Shown: positions 8,281-16,265 of the stretch, piece by piece
How positions within the stretch are numbered: position 1 is the stretch's first letter
How the letters are laid out: the number at the start of each line of letters is the position of its first letter
Made by a program: the position numbers and the translations under genes
DNA from: Chitinophagales bacterium
GTDB lineage: Bacteria; Bacteroidota; Bacteroidia; Chitinophagales; UBA8649
Length of the DNA: 64,000 bases
Direction of reading: 5' to 3'
NCBI GenBank assembly: GCA_020635995.1
Contig: JACJYS010000002.1
Coordinates: forward strand, 124,001-188,000
Notes under the pieces: generated by a model
What the model saw: only the letters and a program-made list of their open reading frames with translations
What the model was told of the DNA's origin: nothing
Database searches by the model: none

Positions 8281-10050
8281 CTAATGATTTTCAAGAAATG
8301 CTTTAAACTCGCTATCGTGAGTATTTAAGAGTACTTCTTTTTCGCCAAAATCAAGAATTTTACCGTTTTCAAGCATTAATACATAATCGGCATTTTTAAT
8401 GGTGGCAAGCCTGTGAGCTATCACTATTGAAGTTCTGTCTTTTATAAGTTTATCAATAGCTGATTGTACTATATATTCTGTTTCCGTATCTACAGAAGAT
8501 GTGGCTTCATCTAAAATTAATATTTTAGGATTAAATACCAAAGCTCGCACAAAAGAAATAAGCTGTCGCTGCCCTAAACTTAATGTTGCTCCACGTTCCA
8601 TAACTTGATAATGATAACCATTTGGCAATTTTTCTATAAACTCATGAGCTCCTATTAGTTTAGATGCTTTTATTACTTGCTCTTCCGTTATATTTTCATT
8701 AAGTAATCTAATATTATCTAAAACAGAGCCCGAAAACAAGAAAACATCTTGTAGCACGGTACTCATTTGCTTTCTATAAAATTCTATTTTGTAATCTTTC
8801 ACAGAAATATCATCCAAAAGAATATCGCCACTTTGCCAGTCGTATAAGCGTGTTAGCAAATTTATTATAGAGCTTTTCCCAGAGCCTGTTTGCCCTACTA
8901 TGGCTAAAGTTTTTCCCGCAGGAATGGTAAAAGACACATTTTTAAGCACATAATCATCTCCTATGTAGGCAAATTTCACATCTTTAAACTCTATTTTTCC
9001 TTCTATATCTTTATTGTCTATTGCTCCATTATCTTCTATAAACTCATTTCTATCTAACAGTTTAAAAACTCTATTGGCCGCCACCAGCCCCATTTGCATA
9101 GTATTAAAACGCTCTGCCATAAATCTAATAGGCCGGAACAAGGCATTGATTAATAAAATGAATTGTACTATAAGCCCTACTGAAGCTATTTCTCCCGAAT
9201 TGGTAAAAAGTTTATTTTGTATAAGCAAATTAGCTCCCAGCCAAACCATTAAGCCTGTAGCTATAGCCAGCAAAATTTCTACTACAGGAAAAAAAATAGA
9301 ATACGCCCATATAGCTTCTATATTTGCTTTTTTATGTTTTTCATTTATTTCTTTAAACTTGCTCAGCTCCTGCTCTTCTGCACTAAATATTTGAACCAAT
9401 CTCATGCCCGTAATATGCTCTTGCAAAAAAGCATTAAGTAAAGCTACTTGCGTTCTCACTTTTTGAAATGCCGATTTTACACTTTCTTTAAAAACATAAG
9501 TGGCAAAAACCATTATAGGCAAAGCTATCATACTGATTAACGCCAATTTCCAGTTTTTTACCAGCATCCAAGAAGCAATAAAAACAAGCGTAAGAATATC
9601 GGCTATAAGCCTAATAAAACCTTGGGTAAAAATATCGTTTATGGTTTCTATGTCATTTACAGTTCTGGTAGTGGTAGTTCCAATAGGTGTTTTATCAAAA
9701 TAACTGAGTTTTAAATTTATAACATGCTTAAAAACCTTAGTTCTAAGGTCTTTTACTACAGATTGTCCAAGCAAATTGCTACTATAAATAAAAAGATATT
9801 GAAAGAATGTTTCGGCTATCAAAGAAACAATAATAGCAATAATAATTAATTGTATATTATTTCCTTCGCCCAAAATGCCGTTATCTATAAGTCTTTGAAA
9901 AAGTTCGGGGCGAAGTGGCACTAACACCGCAATAATAATAGCATACAAAATAGTAACAAACAGCAAACCTTTTAAAGGTGCTGCCAGTTTTATTACTTTC
10001 ATAAGCAATTTAAAATCAAGGCTGGTATCGTATTCGTTTTTCTGTTGCAT
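8281..10050 (-). CDS. ABC exporter, fused permease/ATPase (MsbA-like)
   Basis: A 589-residue half-transporter with an N-terminal six-helix type-1 exporter domain (about 1-330) and a C-terminal ATPase. Walker A is VGQTGSGKSS, the signature is LSLGQRQ and Walker B is ILILDEATSSVD, with the switch histidine in IVIAHRLATI. Such proteins dimerise and export lipids or hydrophobic compounds across the inner membrane; the substrate cannot be read from the sequence. Its ATG overlaps the truA stop by one base (TAATG), so the two are translationally coupled. It ends 5 bp from the convergent ATL gene. Confidence 0.93.
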   Translation of the reverse strand: MQQKNEYDTSLDFKLLMKVIKLAAPLKGLLFVTILYAIIIAVLVPLRPELFQRLIDNGILGEGNNIQLIIIAIIVSLIAETFFQYLFIYSSNLLGQSVVKDLRTKVFKHVINLKLSYFDKTPIGTTTTRTVNDIETINDIFTQGFIRLIADILTLVFIASWMLVKNWKLALISMIALPIMVFATYVFKESVKSAFQKVRTQVALLNAFLQEHITGMRLVQIFSAEEQELSKFKEINEKHKKANIEAIWAYSIFFPVVEILLAIATGLMVWLGANLLIQNKLFTNSGEIASVGLIVQFILLINALFRPIRFMAERFNTMQMGLVAANRVFKLLDRNEFIEDNGAIDNKDIEGKIEFKDVKFAYIGDDYVLKNVSFTIPAGKTLAIVGQTGSGKSSIINLLTRLYDWQSGDILLDDISVKDYKIEFYRKQMSTVLQDVFLFSGSVLDNIRLLNENITEEQVIKASKLIGAHEFIEKLPNGYHYQVMERGATLSLGQRQLISFVRALVFNPKILILDEATSSVDTETEYIVQSAIDKLIKDRTSIVIAHRLATIKNADYVLMLENGKILDFGEKEVLLNTHDSEFKAFLENH

Positions 10051-10811
10051 TATTTAATGTATGGATACTTTATTTGCCATAAAAATAAACCTTGTGGCGG
10101 TGCTGCCCTATTGTATTTCATTTCTGTGCCGTGTTTTAAAGCCTGTTCTAAATCATTTACCGTTAAAGTACCTCTGCCTATGTCTATTAAACAACCTACC
10201 ATTCTGCGTATTTGGTTCCTTAAATATCGGTTAGATTTAACTTTAAAAATAACTCGTTTCTCGGGCTTAAAATAACACCATTCTGCTTGCGTAACATAAG
10301 AATCATGATTTTTTAGCTCGGGATTAAACCTGCATAAAGCGGTATAATCTTTATATTGGGTAAAAAGTTTGGTAGCTTCATATATTTTATCAAAATCTAA
10401 GGTAGAAAGCGGATACCACCACGTTTGATTTCTTCTAAAAGTATCAAAATTTTCATCTAAAAAGTACCAATACGTACGCTCTGTAGCATCAAATCGGGTG
10501 TGTGCATTATGTGCCACTTCATAAACACCCAAAACGCCTATTTTAGGTGGAAACATTTTTTGCAATATAAAAGCTAACTCTTTGCGTTCCTTTGGAGCAT
10601 CAAAATGGAAAAAATATTGCTTGGCATTTACTCCTGTATCGGTTCTACCACAACCCACTATGCTTATTTCTTCTGCGTACAATTTACTCAAAGTTTCTTC
10701 TATCACTTGCTGTACGGTAAGCACATCTGGCTGACGCTGCCAACCAAAATAATGCGTACCATCATAAGCTATTTCTACAAAAAATCGTTTTGGATATTCC
10801 CCATTCTCCAT
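10050..10811 (-). CDS. truA: tRNA pseudouridine(38-40) synthase TruA
   Basis: TruA isomerises U38-U40 of the tRNA anticodon stem-loop to pseudouridine. The 253-residue protein has the N-terminal KRFFVEIAYDGTHYFGWQRQ block and the catalytic aspartate D58 in GCGRTDTGVNA. The ATG at 10811 is preferred over a TTG-type start further upstream (10856), because a TATCTTTG promoter box (10821-10828) lies inside that extension. Length is close to the family norm. It is the first gene of a two-gene unit with the downstream ABC exporter. Confidence 0.96.
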   Translation of the reverse strand: MENGEYPKRFFVEIAYDGTHYFGWQRQPDVLTVQQVIEETLSKLYAEEISIVGCGRTDTGVNAKQYFFHFDAPKERKELAFILQKMFPPKIGVLGVYEVAHNAHTRFDATERTYWYFLDENFDTFRRNQTWWYPLSTLDFDKIYEATKLFTQYKDYTALCRFNPELKNHDSYVTQAEWCYFKPEKRVIFKVKSNRYLRNQIRRMVGCLIDIGRGTLTVNDLEQALKHGTEMKYNRAAPPQGLFLWQIKYPYIK

Positions 10812-10820
10812 AAAGAACGG

Positions 10821-10828
10821 CAAAGATA
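10821..10828 (-). promoter_or_regulatory. -7 box for truA
   Basis: The minus strand reads TATCTTTG, an exact TAnnTTTG match ending 9 nt before the truA ATG. Transcription would begin only a few bases before the start codon. Confidence 0.55.
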
Positions 10829-10890
10829 CAATTATTAGTCTTTGGTGGGTAGCCAATTCCTTTATGCTACAAACTAATTAACTATTTTTT

Positions 10891-11335
10891 TAGACTATCC
10901 ATTTTATACCAATACTTTATGCTTTAATATAGCAGGGTGGGACGTTTAAGTAATTTTAGTCAGTTTGCATTCTTTTACCTTTGTCTTGACACAAAGGTAA
11001 CCAAAGGTCAAGACTGTAATCAAAAACACTAAAATGCTATAAAACAGACGAGGACAAATTAATGTATGCTCAACTTCATTTTTCCTAAAGTATTTTTATT
11101 TGTAGGAGCATACTAATTTGTCTGTTTATTACTTTATAATTTCATTCATTGTGGATGTCTGTTTTACATCATTTCTTAACGTATTTTTGATTAAGGTCAG
11201 ACAAAAGTGCACCTTAAGTATGTAAGCGGAAAACCCATTAACCGAAAACTACGTAAAAAATTAAACTGCTTGAAGAGCAGAGAGATGATTTTTTTGAACT
11301 AAAAGTTCAAAAAAATCATCATATCATGGCGTCAT
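10891..11335 (+). mobile_element. Copy B of the MITE-like element, with a different 3' end
   Basis: From about 10891 to 11280 this copy follows the family consensus, starting near GACTATCCA and including the 10-bp hairpin TTACCTTTGT/ACAAAGGTAA (10975-11000) and the large inverted repeat at about 11040-11130. After GAGCAGAGAGATGA it leaves the consensus: the last ~110 bp of the other copies is missing and is replaced by a perfect 16-bp hairpin. No right terminal inverted repeat is recognisable. It lies between truA and a DinB-like gene, both on the minus strand. Confidence 0.7.
11284..11320 (-). terminator. Perfect 16-bp hairpin after the DinB-like gene
   Basis: GATGATTTTTTTGAAC (11284-11299) and GTTCAAAAAAATCATC (11305-11320) pair perfectly across a 5-nt loop, 46 bp after the stop of the minus-strand DinB-like gene. 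Position suggests a transcription terminator, although no clear T tail follows the stem. Confidence 0.5.
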
Positions 11336-11365
11336 ATTATTTTTCTATTTAACTAACCAGCTAAA

Positions 11366-11824
11366 CTATACCCCAAACTGCTTTAAATGATGATCCAAAT
11401 GTTTGTACAACATATTGTTCCACTCGTTTTTGTTTAGTTTACCAAAAGAGTGAGATTCTTTTCCTTCAAATTCGTTTTCTCCTAACTGCTGAGTTTGATT
11501 AATATGGTCTATTAAACGAACTTTTTCTTTTTCAAATTCTCTTTTGTCCGCTATTTTAAAAGCCGGAGCGGTAGGTCCATTTTGCGGATAAGGAGCTGGC
11601 GTTACCACTTTATTTTTAACCATGGCTTTAAGCATAGCTTTCATTAAAAAGTTTGGTTTTGGGTGCTTATCGGTATAAATCATCTCGTAGGTAACATTGC
11701 AGTGAGCCAGCATTTGAGCTACGTCCATTTTTCCCCATTGAGCACTGGTTTCGGGTGTAAGTTTATTAATTCTGTCAAGCATCTGTTGACTAACTTCTTG
11801 TGTAAATATATTAGGTAAATCCAT
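11366..11824 (-). CDS. DUF1569 / DinB-like protein
   Basis: A 152-residue protein of the DUF1569 family in the DinB/YfiT four-helix superfamily, typically metal-binding thiol-dependent transferases or hydrolases. Conserved features are KMDVAQMLAHCNVTYEM near residues 31-47, with a candidate metal histidine, and the C-terminal HLDHHLKQFG histidines. The reaction is unknown. It is flanked by the truncated repeat element downstream and by a gene-free 237-bp stretch upstream in which I see nothing distinctive. Confidence 0.8.
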   Translation of the reverse strand: MDLPNIFTQEVSQQMLDRINKLTPETSAQWGKMDVAQMLAHCNVTYEMIYTDKHPKPNFLMKAMLKAMVKNKVVTPAPYPQNGPTAPAFKIADKREFEKEKVRLIDHINQTQQLGENEFEGKESHSFGKLNKNEWNNMLYKHLDHHLKQFGV

Positions 11825-12062
11825 TGTTTTAGTTTTTTAATTGTACAAAAATATAAAAATGGAGCTTTGAAAAAAATATGATTGCTTGTTTATTTAAGAA
11901 AGCTGGCTAATTTCATCTAATACCAACCAAAATAGTTATAGAGTGGTGCGGTAAAAAATACCGACCACAAGGAAAATTACCAAAAAAAAGAATAAGCGTC
12001 TTAAAAAAACAGCAACCATTTTGTCTATTACTCCACATATTTGCAATAAATTGAAAATAGAG

Positions 12063-12455
12063 TCAATTTTCATCACAGCCATAATCAATAATAAAAGTTG
12101 TATCTACATTATCCCGATATACTATAACTTTTAGTTCATGTAAGGGTTTAAAAACACTATCATGTAGGTTAATATAATCAAAAAAGCCTGATGAATCTAC
12201 ATCAACAATAAAGTTCTGATTATACTTACCTTTAAAAGATATTGTAACAGTTTCAACACTATGATTCTTTATATCATAAAATCTATTTTTAACCACACCT
12301 TGAATCTTCCTATTATAAAAAACACTTTCTGATAAACATCCTTCAGAAGGTTTGAAAAGAAATAGCGGAAACATCATTAGAAGAAGAATAATAAGTGCAA
12401 CACAACCTACTTTATTCCATGCTTTTTCAAAATCTTCATATTCCATTTTGCTCAT
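12063..12455 (-). CDS. Small membrane-anchored protein of unknown function
   Basis: A 130-residue protein not recognised as a known family. One transmembrane helix near residues 17-35 (VGCVALIILLLMMFPLFLF) is followed by a ~90-residue domain with alternating beta-type patterning. Its ATG overlaps the folP stop in an ATGA tetranucleotide (12452-12455), so it is translationally coupled to folP, but nothing points to a role in folate synthesis. Confidence 0.65.
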   Translation of the reverse strand: MSKMEYEDFEKAWNKVGCVALIILLLMMFPLFLFKPSEGCLSESVFYNRKIQGVVKNRFYDIKNHSVETVTISFKGKYNQNFIVDVDSSGFFDYINLHDSVFKPLHELKVIVYRDNVDTTFIIDYGCDEN

Positions 12456-13300
12456 CCCACCAACTTCAAAACCTCCATTACCTGTTTTGTTGCTTTTACA
12501 TCATGCACACGCAATATATCTGCTCCGTTTTGTATGGCTATAGCGTGGGCAGCTGTAGTGGCAGGCAAACTTTCTTGGGGAGTTATACCCAAAGGTTTGT
12601 ACAGCATAGATTTTCTTGAAACGCCAACTAATAATGGCTTTTGCAACGCTTCTTTAAACAATCTTAAGTTTGCCAATAATTCATAATTGTGTTCTACGGT
12701 TTTACCAAAACCAAAACCTAAGTCAACTATAATATCATTAGCTCCTTTTTCTTCTAATTCTTTTACTTTAAAACTTAACTCTTTTAGCACGTCCAGCACC
12801 ACATTATTATACTGTGGGTTCTCTTGCATATTTGTAGGTGTGCCTTGTATATGGCTTAAAACATAAGGCAGTTTATTTTTTGCCACAAAATCAAACATTT
12901 TTTTATCCATTGTTCCACCGCTAATATCATTTACTATACTTGCTCCACTTTCAATAGCTTGCTCTGCCACTTTGCTATAATAAGTATCTATAGAAATTAC
13001 AATATCGGGAAAAGTGCTCACCATTTTTTCAATAATAGGCAATACTCTGTCTGCTTCTTCTTGCTCGCTTACTTTTTGGGCATTAGGTCGGGTAGAAGCA
13101 CCACCTATATCTATTATATCTGCACCTTCTGCCAGCATTTTAGCCGTGTGTTCTACAGCATTATTAATACTGTTATGCCTGCCTCCGTCAAAAAAAGAAT
13201 CGGGTGTAATGTTTAATATGCCCATTAAAGCCACGCCATTAAAATTTAATAGCCGACCATTGGCATTGATAGAAAAACTATGGTTTTCTTTATTTGTCAA
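12452..13300 (-). CDS. folP: Dihydropteroate synthase
   Basis: FolP condenses p-aminobenzoate with dihydropterin pyrophosphate to give dihydropteroate in folate synthesis. The 282-residue protein has MGILNITPDSFFDGG, DIIDIGGASTRP, the SIDTYYSKVAE strand, DISGG and the late LVGVSRKSML phosphate-binding segment. The start appears to be TTG at 13300: an in-frame stop lies shortly upstream and no ATG occurs before MGILNIT. It is divergent from the DUF1599 gene over a 34-bp gap, so both promoters must overlap in this short space. Confidence 0.95.
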   Translation of the reverse strand: MTNKENHSFSINANGRLLNFNGVALMGILNITPDSFFDGGRHNSINNAVEHTAKMLAEGADIIDIGGASTRPNAQKVSEQEEADRVLPIIEKMVSTFPDIVISIDTYYSKVAEQAIESGASIVNDISGGTMDKKMFDFVAKNKLPYVLSHIQGTPTNMQENPQYNNVVLDVLKELSFKVKELEEKGANDIIVDLGFGFGKTVEHNYELLANLRLFKEALQKPLLVGVSRKSMLYKPLGITPQESLPATTAAHAIAIQNGADILRVHDVKATKQVMEVLKLVG

Positions 13301-13310
13301 AGTATTAATT

Positions 13311-13318
13311 TATTTTTG
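13311..13318 (+). promoter_or_regulatory. -7 box for the DUF1599 gene
   Basis: TATTTTTG matches TAnnTTTG exactly, 16 nt before the TTG start at 13335. It lies within the very short folP/DUF1599 divergent gap. Confidence 0.45.
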
Positions 13319-13334
13319 CGTAAAGTTAAGTATT

Positions 13335-13889
13335 TTGGATATAAATAAGACCTCAGCCCAGTACGACAAAGCCATTGCTAAATGTCGGAACATTTTTGAA
13401 CTTAAAGTGAAAGACTACGGTACTTCGTGGCGTATAATGAGGTTGCCGAGCTTAACCGACCAAATTTTTATTAAAGCTAATAGGATTCGTACTTTAGAAG
13501 AAAACAAAATACGCAAAGTAGATGAAGGTATTGAACCTGAGTTTATAGGCTTGGTTAATTATTGCGTTATAGCACTTATTCAATTAGAATTAGGTGTAGA
13601 AGATGCTGATGAATTGCCTTTAAACAAGGCTTTAAAACTATATGATAAACACGTTAATGCTACTAAAAACTTAATGCTTGATAAAAATCATGATTATGGC
13701 GAAGCGTGGCGAGATATGCGTATTCAATCTTATACCGATTTGATTTTGATGAAAATAAATCGCATTAAGCAAATAGAAAATAATGCCGGGAAAACTTTAA
13801 TATCGGAAGGTAATGATTCTCATTATACCGATATAATTAACTATTCGGTTTTTGCACTTATAAAGTTAGACGAAGAGACTCATTTGTGA
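13335..13889 (+). CDS. DUF1599 protein with an internal duplication
   Basis: A 184-residue DUF1599 protein of unknown function, a family widespread in Bacteroidota and often next to folP. It consists of two related halves: KVKDYGTSWRIMRLPSLTDQ...KANRIRTLE followed by GLVNYCVIALIQLE, and KNHDYGEAWRDMRIQSYTDL...KINRIKQIE followed by DIINYSVFALIKLD. The repeated D-YG--WR-MR and K-NRI motifs suggest an all-helical fold made by tandem duplication. The start is a TTG at 13335; the long open frame before it is antisense to folP. The neighbouring repeat element begins 11 bp after the stop. Confidence 0.82.
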   Translation: MDINKTSAQYDKAIAKCRNIFELKVKDYGTSWRIMRLPSLTDQIFIKANRIRTLEENKIRKVDEGIEPEFIGLVNYCVIALIQLELGVEDADELPLNKALKLYDKHVNATKNLMLDKNHDYGEAWRDMRIQSYTDLILMKINRIKQIENNAGKTLISEGNDSHYTDIINYSVFALIKLDEETHL

Positions 13890-13900
13890 ATTAAAATAAT

Positions 13901-14412
13901 AAACTATCCGTTTTTATGCTTTAAGATAGCATCTTGGGACGTTTAAGTAATTTTAGTTACAGTTTGTATCCTTTTTACCTTTGTCTTGACACAAAGGTAA
14001 CCAAAGGTCAAGACTGTAATCAAAAATACTAAAATGCTATAAAACAGACGAGGACAAATTAATGTATGCTCAATTTTAGTTTTCCTAAAGTATTTTCACT
14101 TTTAGGAGCATACTAATTTGTCTGTTTACTGTTTTATAATTTCATTCATTTTGGATGTCTGTTTTACATCATTTCTTAACGTATTTTTGATTAAGGTCAG
14201 GTAAAAGTGCACCTTAAGTTTGTAAGCGGGGCACCCATTAACCGAAAACTTCGTAAAAAATTAAACTGTTTGAAGAACGGAGTGATGAGTTTTTGATTTT
14301 TAGGAGTTGAGGTTATAATGGGTCGCTGAAAACTTAGTGCGATTCTTTTGTAACTTTTCTTCTAAAGAAAAGTTAATGTGAAATACTTTATAGGTATCTT
14401 TATGAATAATAA
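13901..14412 (+). mobile_element. Copy C of the MITE-like element
   Basis: A full-length copy of about 512 bp between the convergent DUF1599 and P-loop genes. The left end AAACTATCCGT is a degenerate version of the copy A terminal repeat, and the right end has decayed to ATGAATAATAA. Internal structures are well kept: TTACCTTTGT/ACAAAGGTAA (13975-13984 and 13991-14000), GTCTTGAC/GTCAAGAC (13983-13990 and 14007-14014), the long arms at about 14041-14130, and TAACTTTTCTT/AAGAAAAGTTA (14351-14375). No ORF is present. Confidence 0.75.
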
Positions 14413-14430
14413 TAAAAAAATTAAGTGTAA

Positions 14431-14994
14431 TTAGCTTACTTTAATGCCAATTTGCTCCATAGTTTTTCTAACGCGTTTGTAAAGCATTTCTATACTGGCA
14501 TTATTTCTAAATCGGTAATCTGCCACACGCACACATGCTGCTATGTTTTGCATGTGAGGTTCTTCATTGCTCATTTCGCGTTGTTCTTCTGCCATAAAAG
14601 TATTAAAATCCACTCTGTCGGTTACAGACTTACGTTCTTGCACGCGTTCGTATCTTAAATTAGGGTCGGCATCTACGGCAAATAAATAAAAATCGGATGC
14701 TTCTTTCAAAAATTCCACTTCTCCGGGAGTTCTTATACTTTCTATTACCGCATTGCCACCTTCTTTTTTGGCTTTGTTAAACAATTGTTCTATAATATAA
14801 GCCGGGCCGTGTTCTTCTCTTAAATCATTAGCCAAATTAGTCATAGAAAGCCTATTCACTTCCGTGCCGGATTCTTCAAGTAATTCTATTAGATATTGGC
14901 GAACAGAATAGTGCTTAAATCCGTACTCATTTTTAAGCAGTTCCATCAAGGTATCTTTACCTGCTCCTATTGTACCTGTTATCCCTATTACCAT
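14431..14994 (-). CDS. P-loop nucleoside/dephospho-CoA kinase-like protein
   Basis: A 187-residue P-loop kinase-fold protein with Walker A GTIGAGKDT near residues 6-14 and a later NAVIESIRTPGEVEFL segment resembling the Walker B/substrate region of dephospho-CoA kinase and dNMP kinases. It also carries an acidic lid region (DRVDFNTFMAEEQREMS). Substrate is unknown. The ATG at 14994 is used; the upstream GTG at 15015 overlaps a TAACTTTG promoter box (15015-15022). It is divergent from the lipoprotein gene at 15069. Confidence 0.78.
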   Translation of the reverse strand: MVIGITGTIGAGKDTLMELLKNEYGFKHYSVRQYLIELLEESGTEVNRLSMTNLANDLREEHGPAYIIEQLFNKAKKEGGNAVIESIRTPGEVEFLKEASDFYLFAVDADPNLRYERVQERKSVTDRVDFNTFMAEEQREMSNEEPHMQNIAACVRVADYRFRNNASIEMLYKRVRKTMEQIGIKVS

Positions 14995-15014
14995 AAATTC
15001 AGCTAAATTTTGCA

Positions 15015-15022
15015 CAAAGTTA
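15015..15022 (-). promoter_or_regulatory. -7 box for the P-loop kinase gene
   Basis: The minus strand reads TAACTTTG, an exact consensus match 20 nt before the ATG at 14994. It overlaps an alternative GTG start and argues against it. Confidence 0.45.
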
Positions 15023-15034
15023 ATGATAATTAGA

Positions 15035-15064
15035 TTGAATTTTAATTTTGATAAACTATTTTTG
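15035..15064 (+). promoter_or_regulatory. Complete Bacteroidota promoter, predicted leaderless
   Basis: TTG at 15035-15037, exactly 19 nt of spacer, then TATTTTTG at 15057-15064. This matches the TTG-N19-TAnnTTTG Bacteroidota consensus. The ATG of the next gene lies only 4 nt after the -7 box, so the transcript should begin at or next to the start codon. Confidence 0.65.
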
Positions 15065-15068
15065 CATT

Positions 15069-15578
15069 ATGAAGAATACATTTTACTTATTTGCATTAAT
15101 TTTTTTGCTGTTTTCTTGTAAAAATAGCACTACAGACAATATTAAATTTCAAGACCTTGAGCCAATTACTTTAAAACAGTTTAAGAAGAAAAATGTAGCA
15201 TTAAACAGTGCTTTAAGGTTTTTAAACGAGAATGAAGAATCTGTTATTTTTAATAAAGTGGAGTATGATGTTTTTGTAGATGGCAAAAATGTGGGTACAT
15301 ACATAGATAAAACCAATGAGAAAGTAGCTAAAAATGGCGTTTATAAAATAGACCTGCCTGCTAATTTTTCTCCCGAAAAAGCTTTTACAGACTTAGATTA
15401 TGGAATAGCAAAAATTAAATCTGATATAGTGGCAGAAGTGAAATACGAAGGTTATTTTACCATAACAGATAGCAATAAAAAAGAGGAAGAAGTGAAATTT
15501 TCAAAAGTTCAAAAAGTACTTTTTAGCAATAATAAAAAGCTTAAACTTGATGAAAATGGCACGATTATAGAAAAGTAA
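15069..15578 (+). CDS. LEA14-like lipoprotein
   Basis: A 169-residue lipoprotein: signal peptide with lipobox LLFSC, the cysteine being the lipidated residue, then a single domain of the LEA14/WHy type (VALNSALRFLNENEESVIFNKVEYDVFVDGKN in two pieces, a fibronectin-like beta sandwich). Such domains occur in desiccation-related plant proteins and in bacterial envelope proteins; function here is unknown. The next gene encodes another member, 30 bp downstream, so they form a pair. Confidence 0.75.
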   Translation: MKNTFYLFALIFLLFSCKNSTTDNIKFQDLEPITLKQFKKKNVALNSALRFLNENEESVIFNKVEYDVFVDGKNVGTYIDKTNEKVAKNGVYKIDLPANFSPEKAFTDLDYGIAKIKSDIVAEVKYEGYFTITDSNKKEEEVKFSKVQKVLFSNNKKLKLDENGTIIEK

Positions 15579-15608
15579 TAATTGTTAATTTAAAAAAGGA
15601 AAACATCA

Positions 15609-16088
15609 ATGCTAAAAAAAATTCTAACAATACTAACACTTAGCATACTTACTTTAAGCTACTCCTACGCTATAGAAGCCATAGAGTTTGTAAAAACAAA
15701 AGAGTGGAAAGTAATAAAAGTAGGTAAAGAAGGAATAGAATTGAGTTGCACGGCTGTTTTTTATAACCCAAATAATGTAAAAGCTAAGCTGAAAGACATA
15801 GATATAGATGTTTTTTTTAACGATTTAAAAGCGGGAAATATCTCGCAGCCGGACGGCAAAGTAAAAGTGGGTAAGCAAAGTGCTTTTGATGTGCCATTAT
15901 CTATAAAATTTAGTCCCGATAAAAACCAAAAAGGTTATTTTTCCGGTTTTTTAACTGCGGTAACACTCAAAGATTTTGTTATAAAACTGCAAGGATATTT
16001 AAAACTACAAGCTTTGGGTATTCCCCTAAAAGTAAAAATAAACGACAGCGAAACGGTAAACTTAAAGCAGTTGATAAAGAGCGAGTGA
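15609..16088 (+). CDS. LEA type 2 family periplasmic protein
   Basis: A 159-residue protein with a signal peptide (ILTILTLSILTLSYSYA) and one LEA type 2 domain, shown by LSCTAVFYNPNNVKAKLKDID followed by VFFNDLKAGN and VGKQSAFDVPLSIKF. Unlike its upstream neighbour it lacks a lipobox and should be soluble in the periplasm. The two are paralogous in layout and probably co-transcribed. A 176-bp gap with nothing recognisable follows. Confidence 0.78.
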   Translation: MLKKILTILTLSILTLSYSYAIEAIEFVKTKEWKVIKVGKEGIELSCTAVFYNPNNVKAKLKDIDIDVFFNDLKAGNISQPDGKVKVGKQSAFDVPLSIKFSPDKNQKGYFSGFLTAVTLKDFVIKLQGYLKLQALGIPLKVKINDSETVNLKQLIKSE

Positions 16089-16265
16089 AGTATTTTCCTA
16101 CTTATTGCTACAATACATCAAACTCTCAAACATCAATACTACACTTTCACAGACTAATCCCCAATCTCATTTCGTTAATATTCAAGTTGTTGATAAAAAT
16201 ACGGCTTTGTTTATTTTTTTAATTTATACTTGCATTAAGTAAGAAAATTGCTATCAAAATAATCT

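Noticed and set aside
13014..13334. Open frame running through folP into the DUF1599 gene
   Set aside because: It is antisense to conserved folP codons. The DUF1599 similarity begins only after the TTG at 13335.
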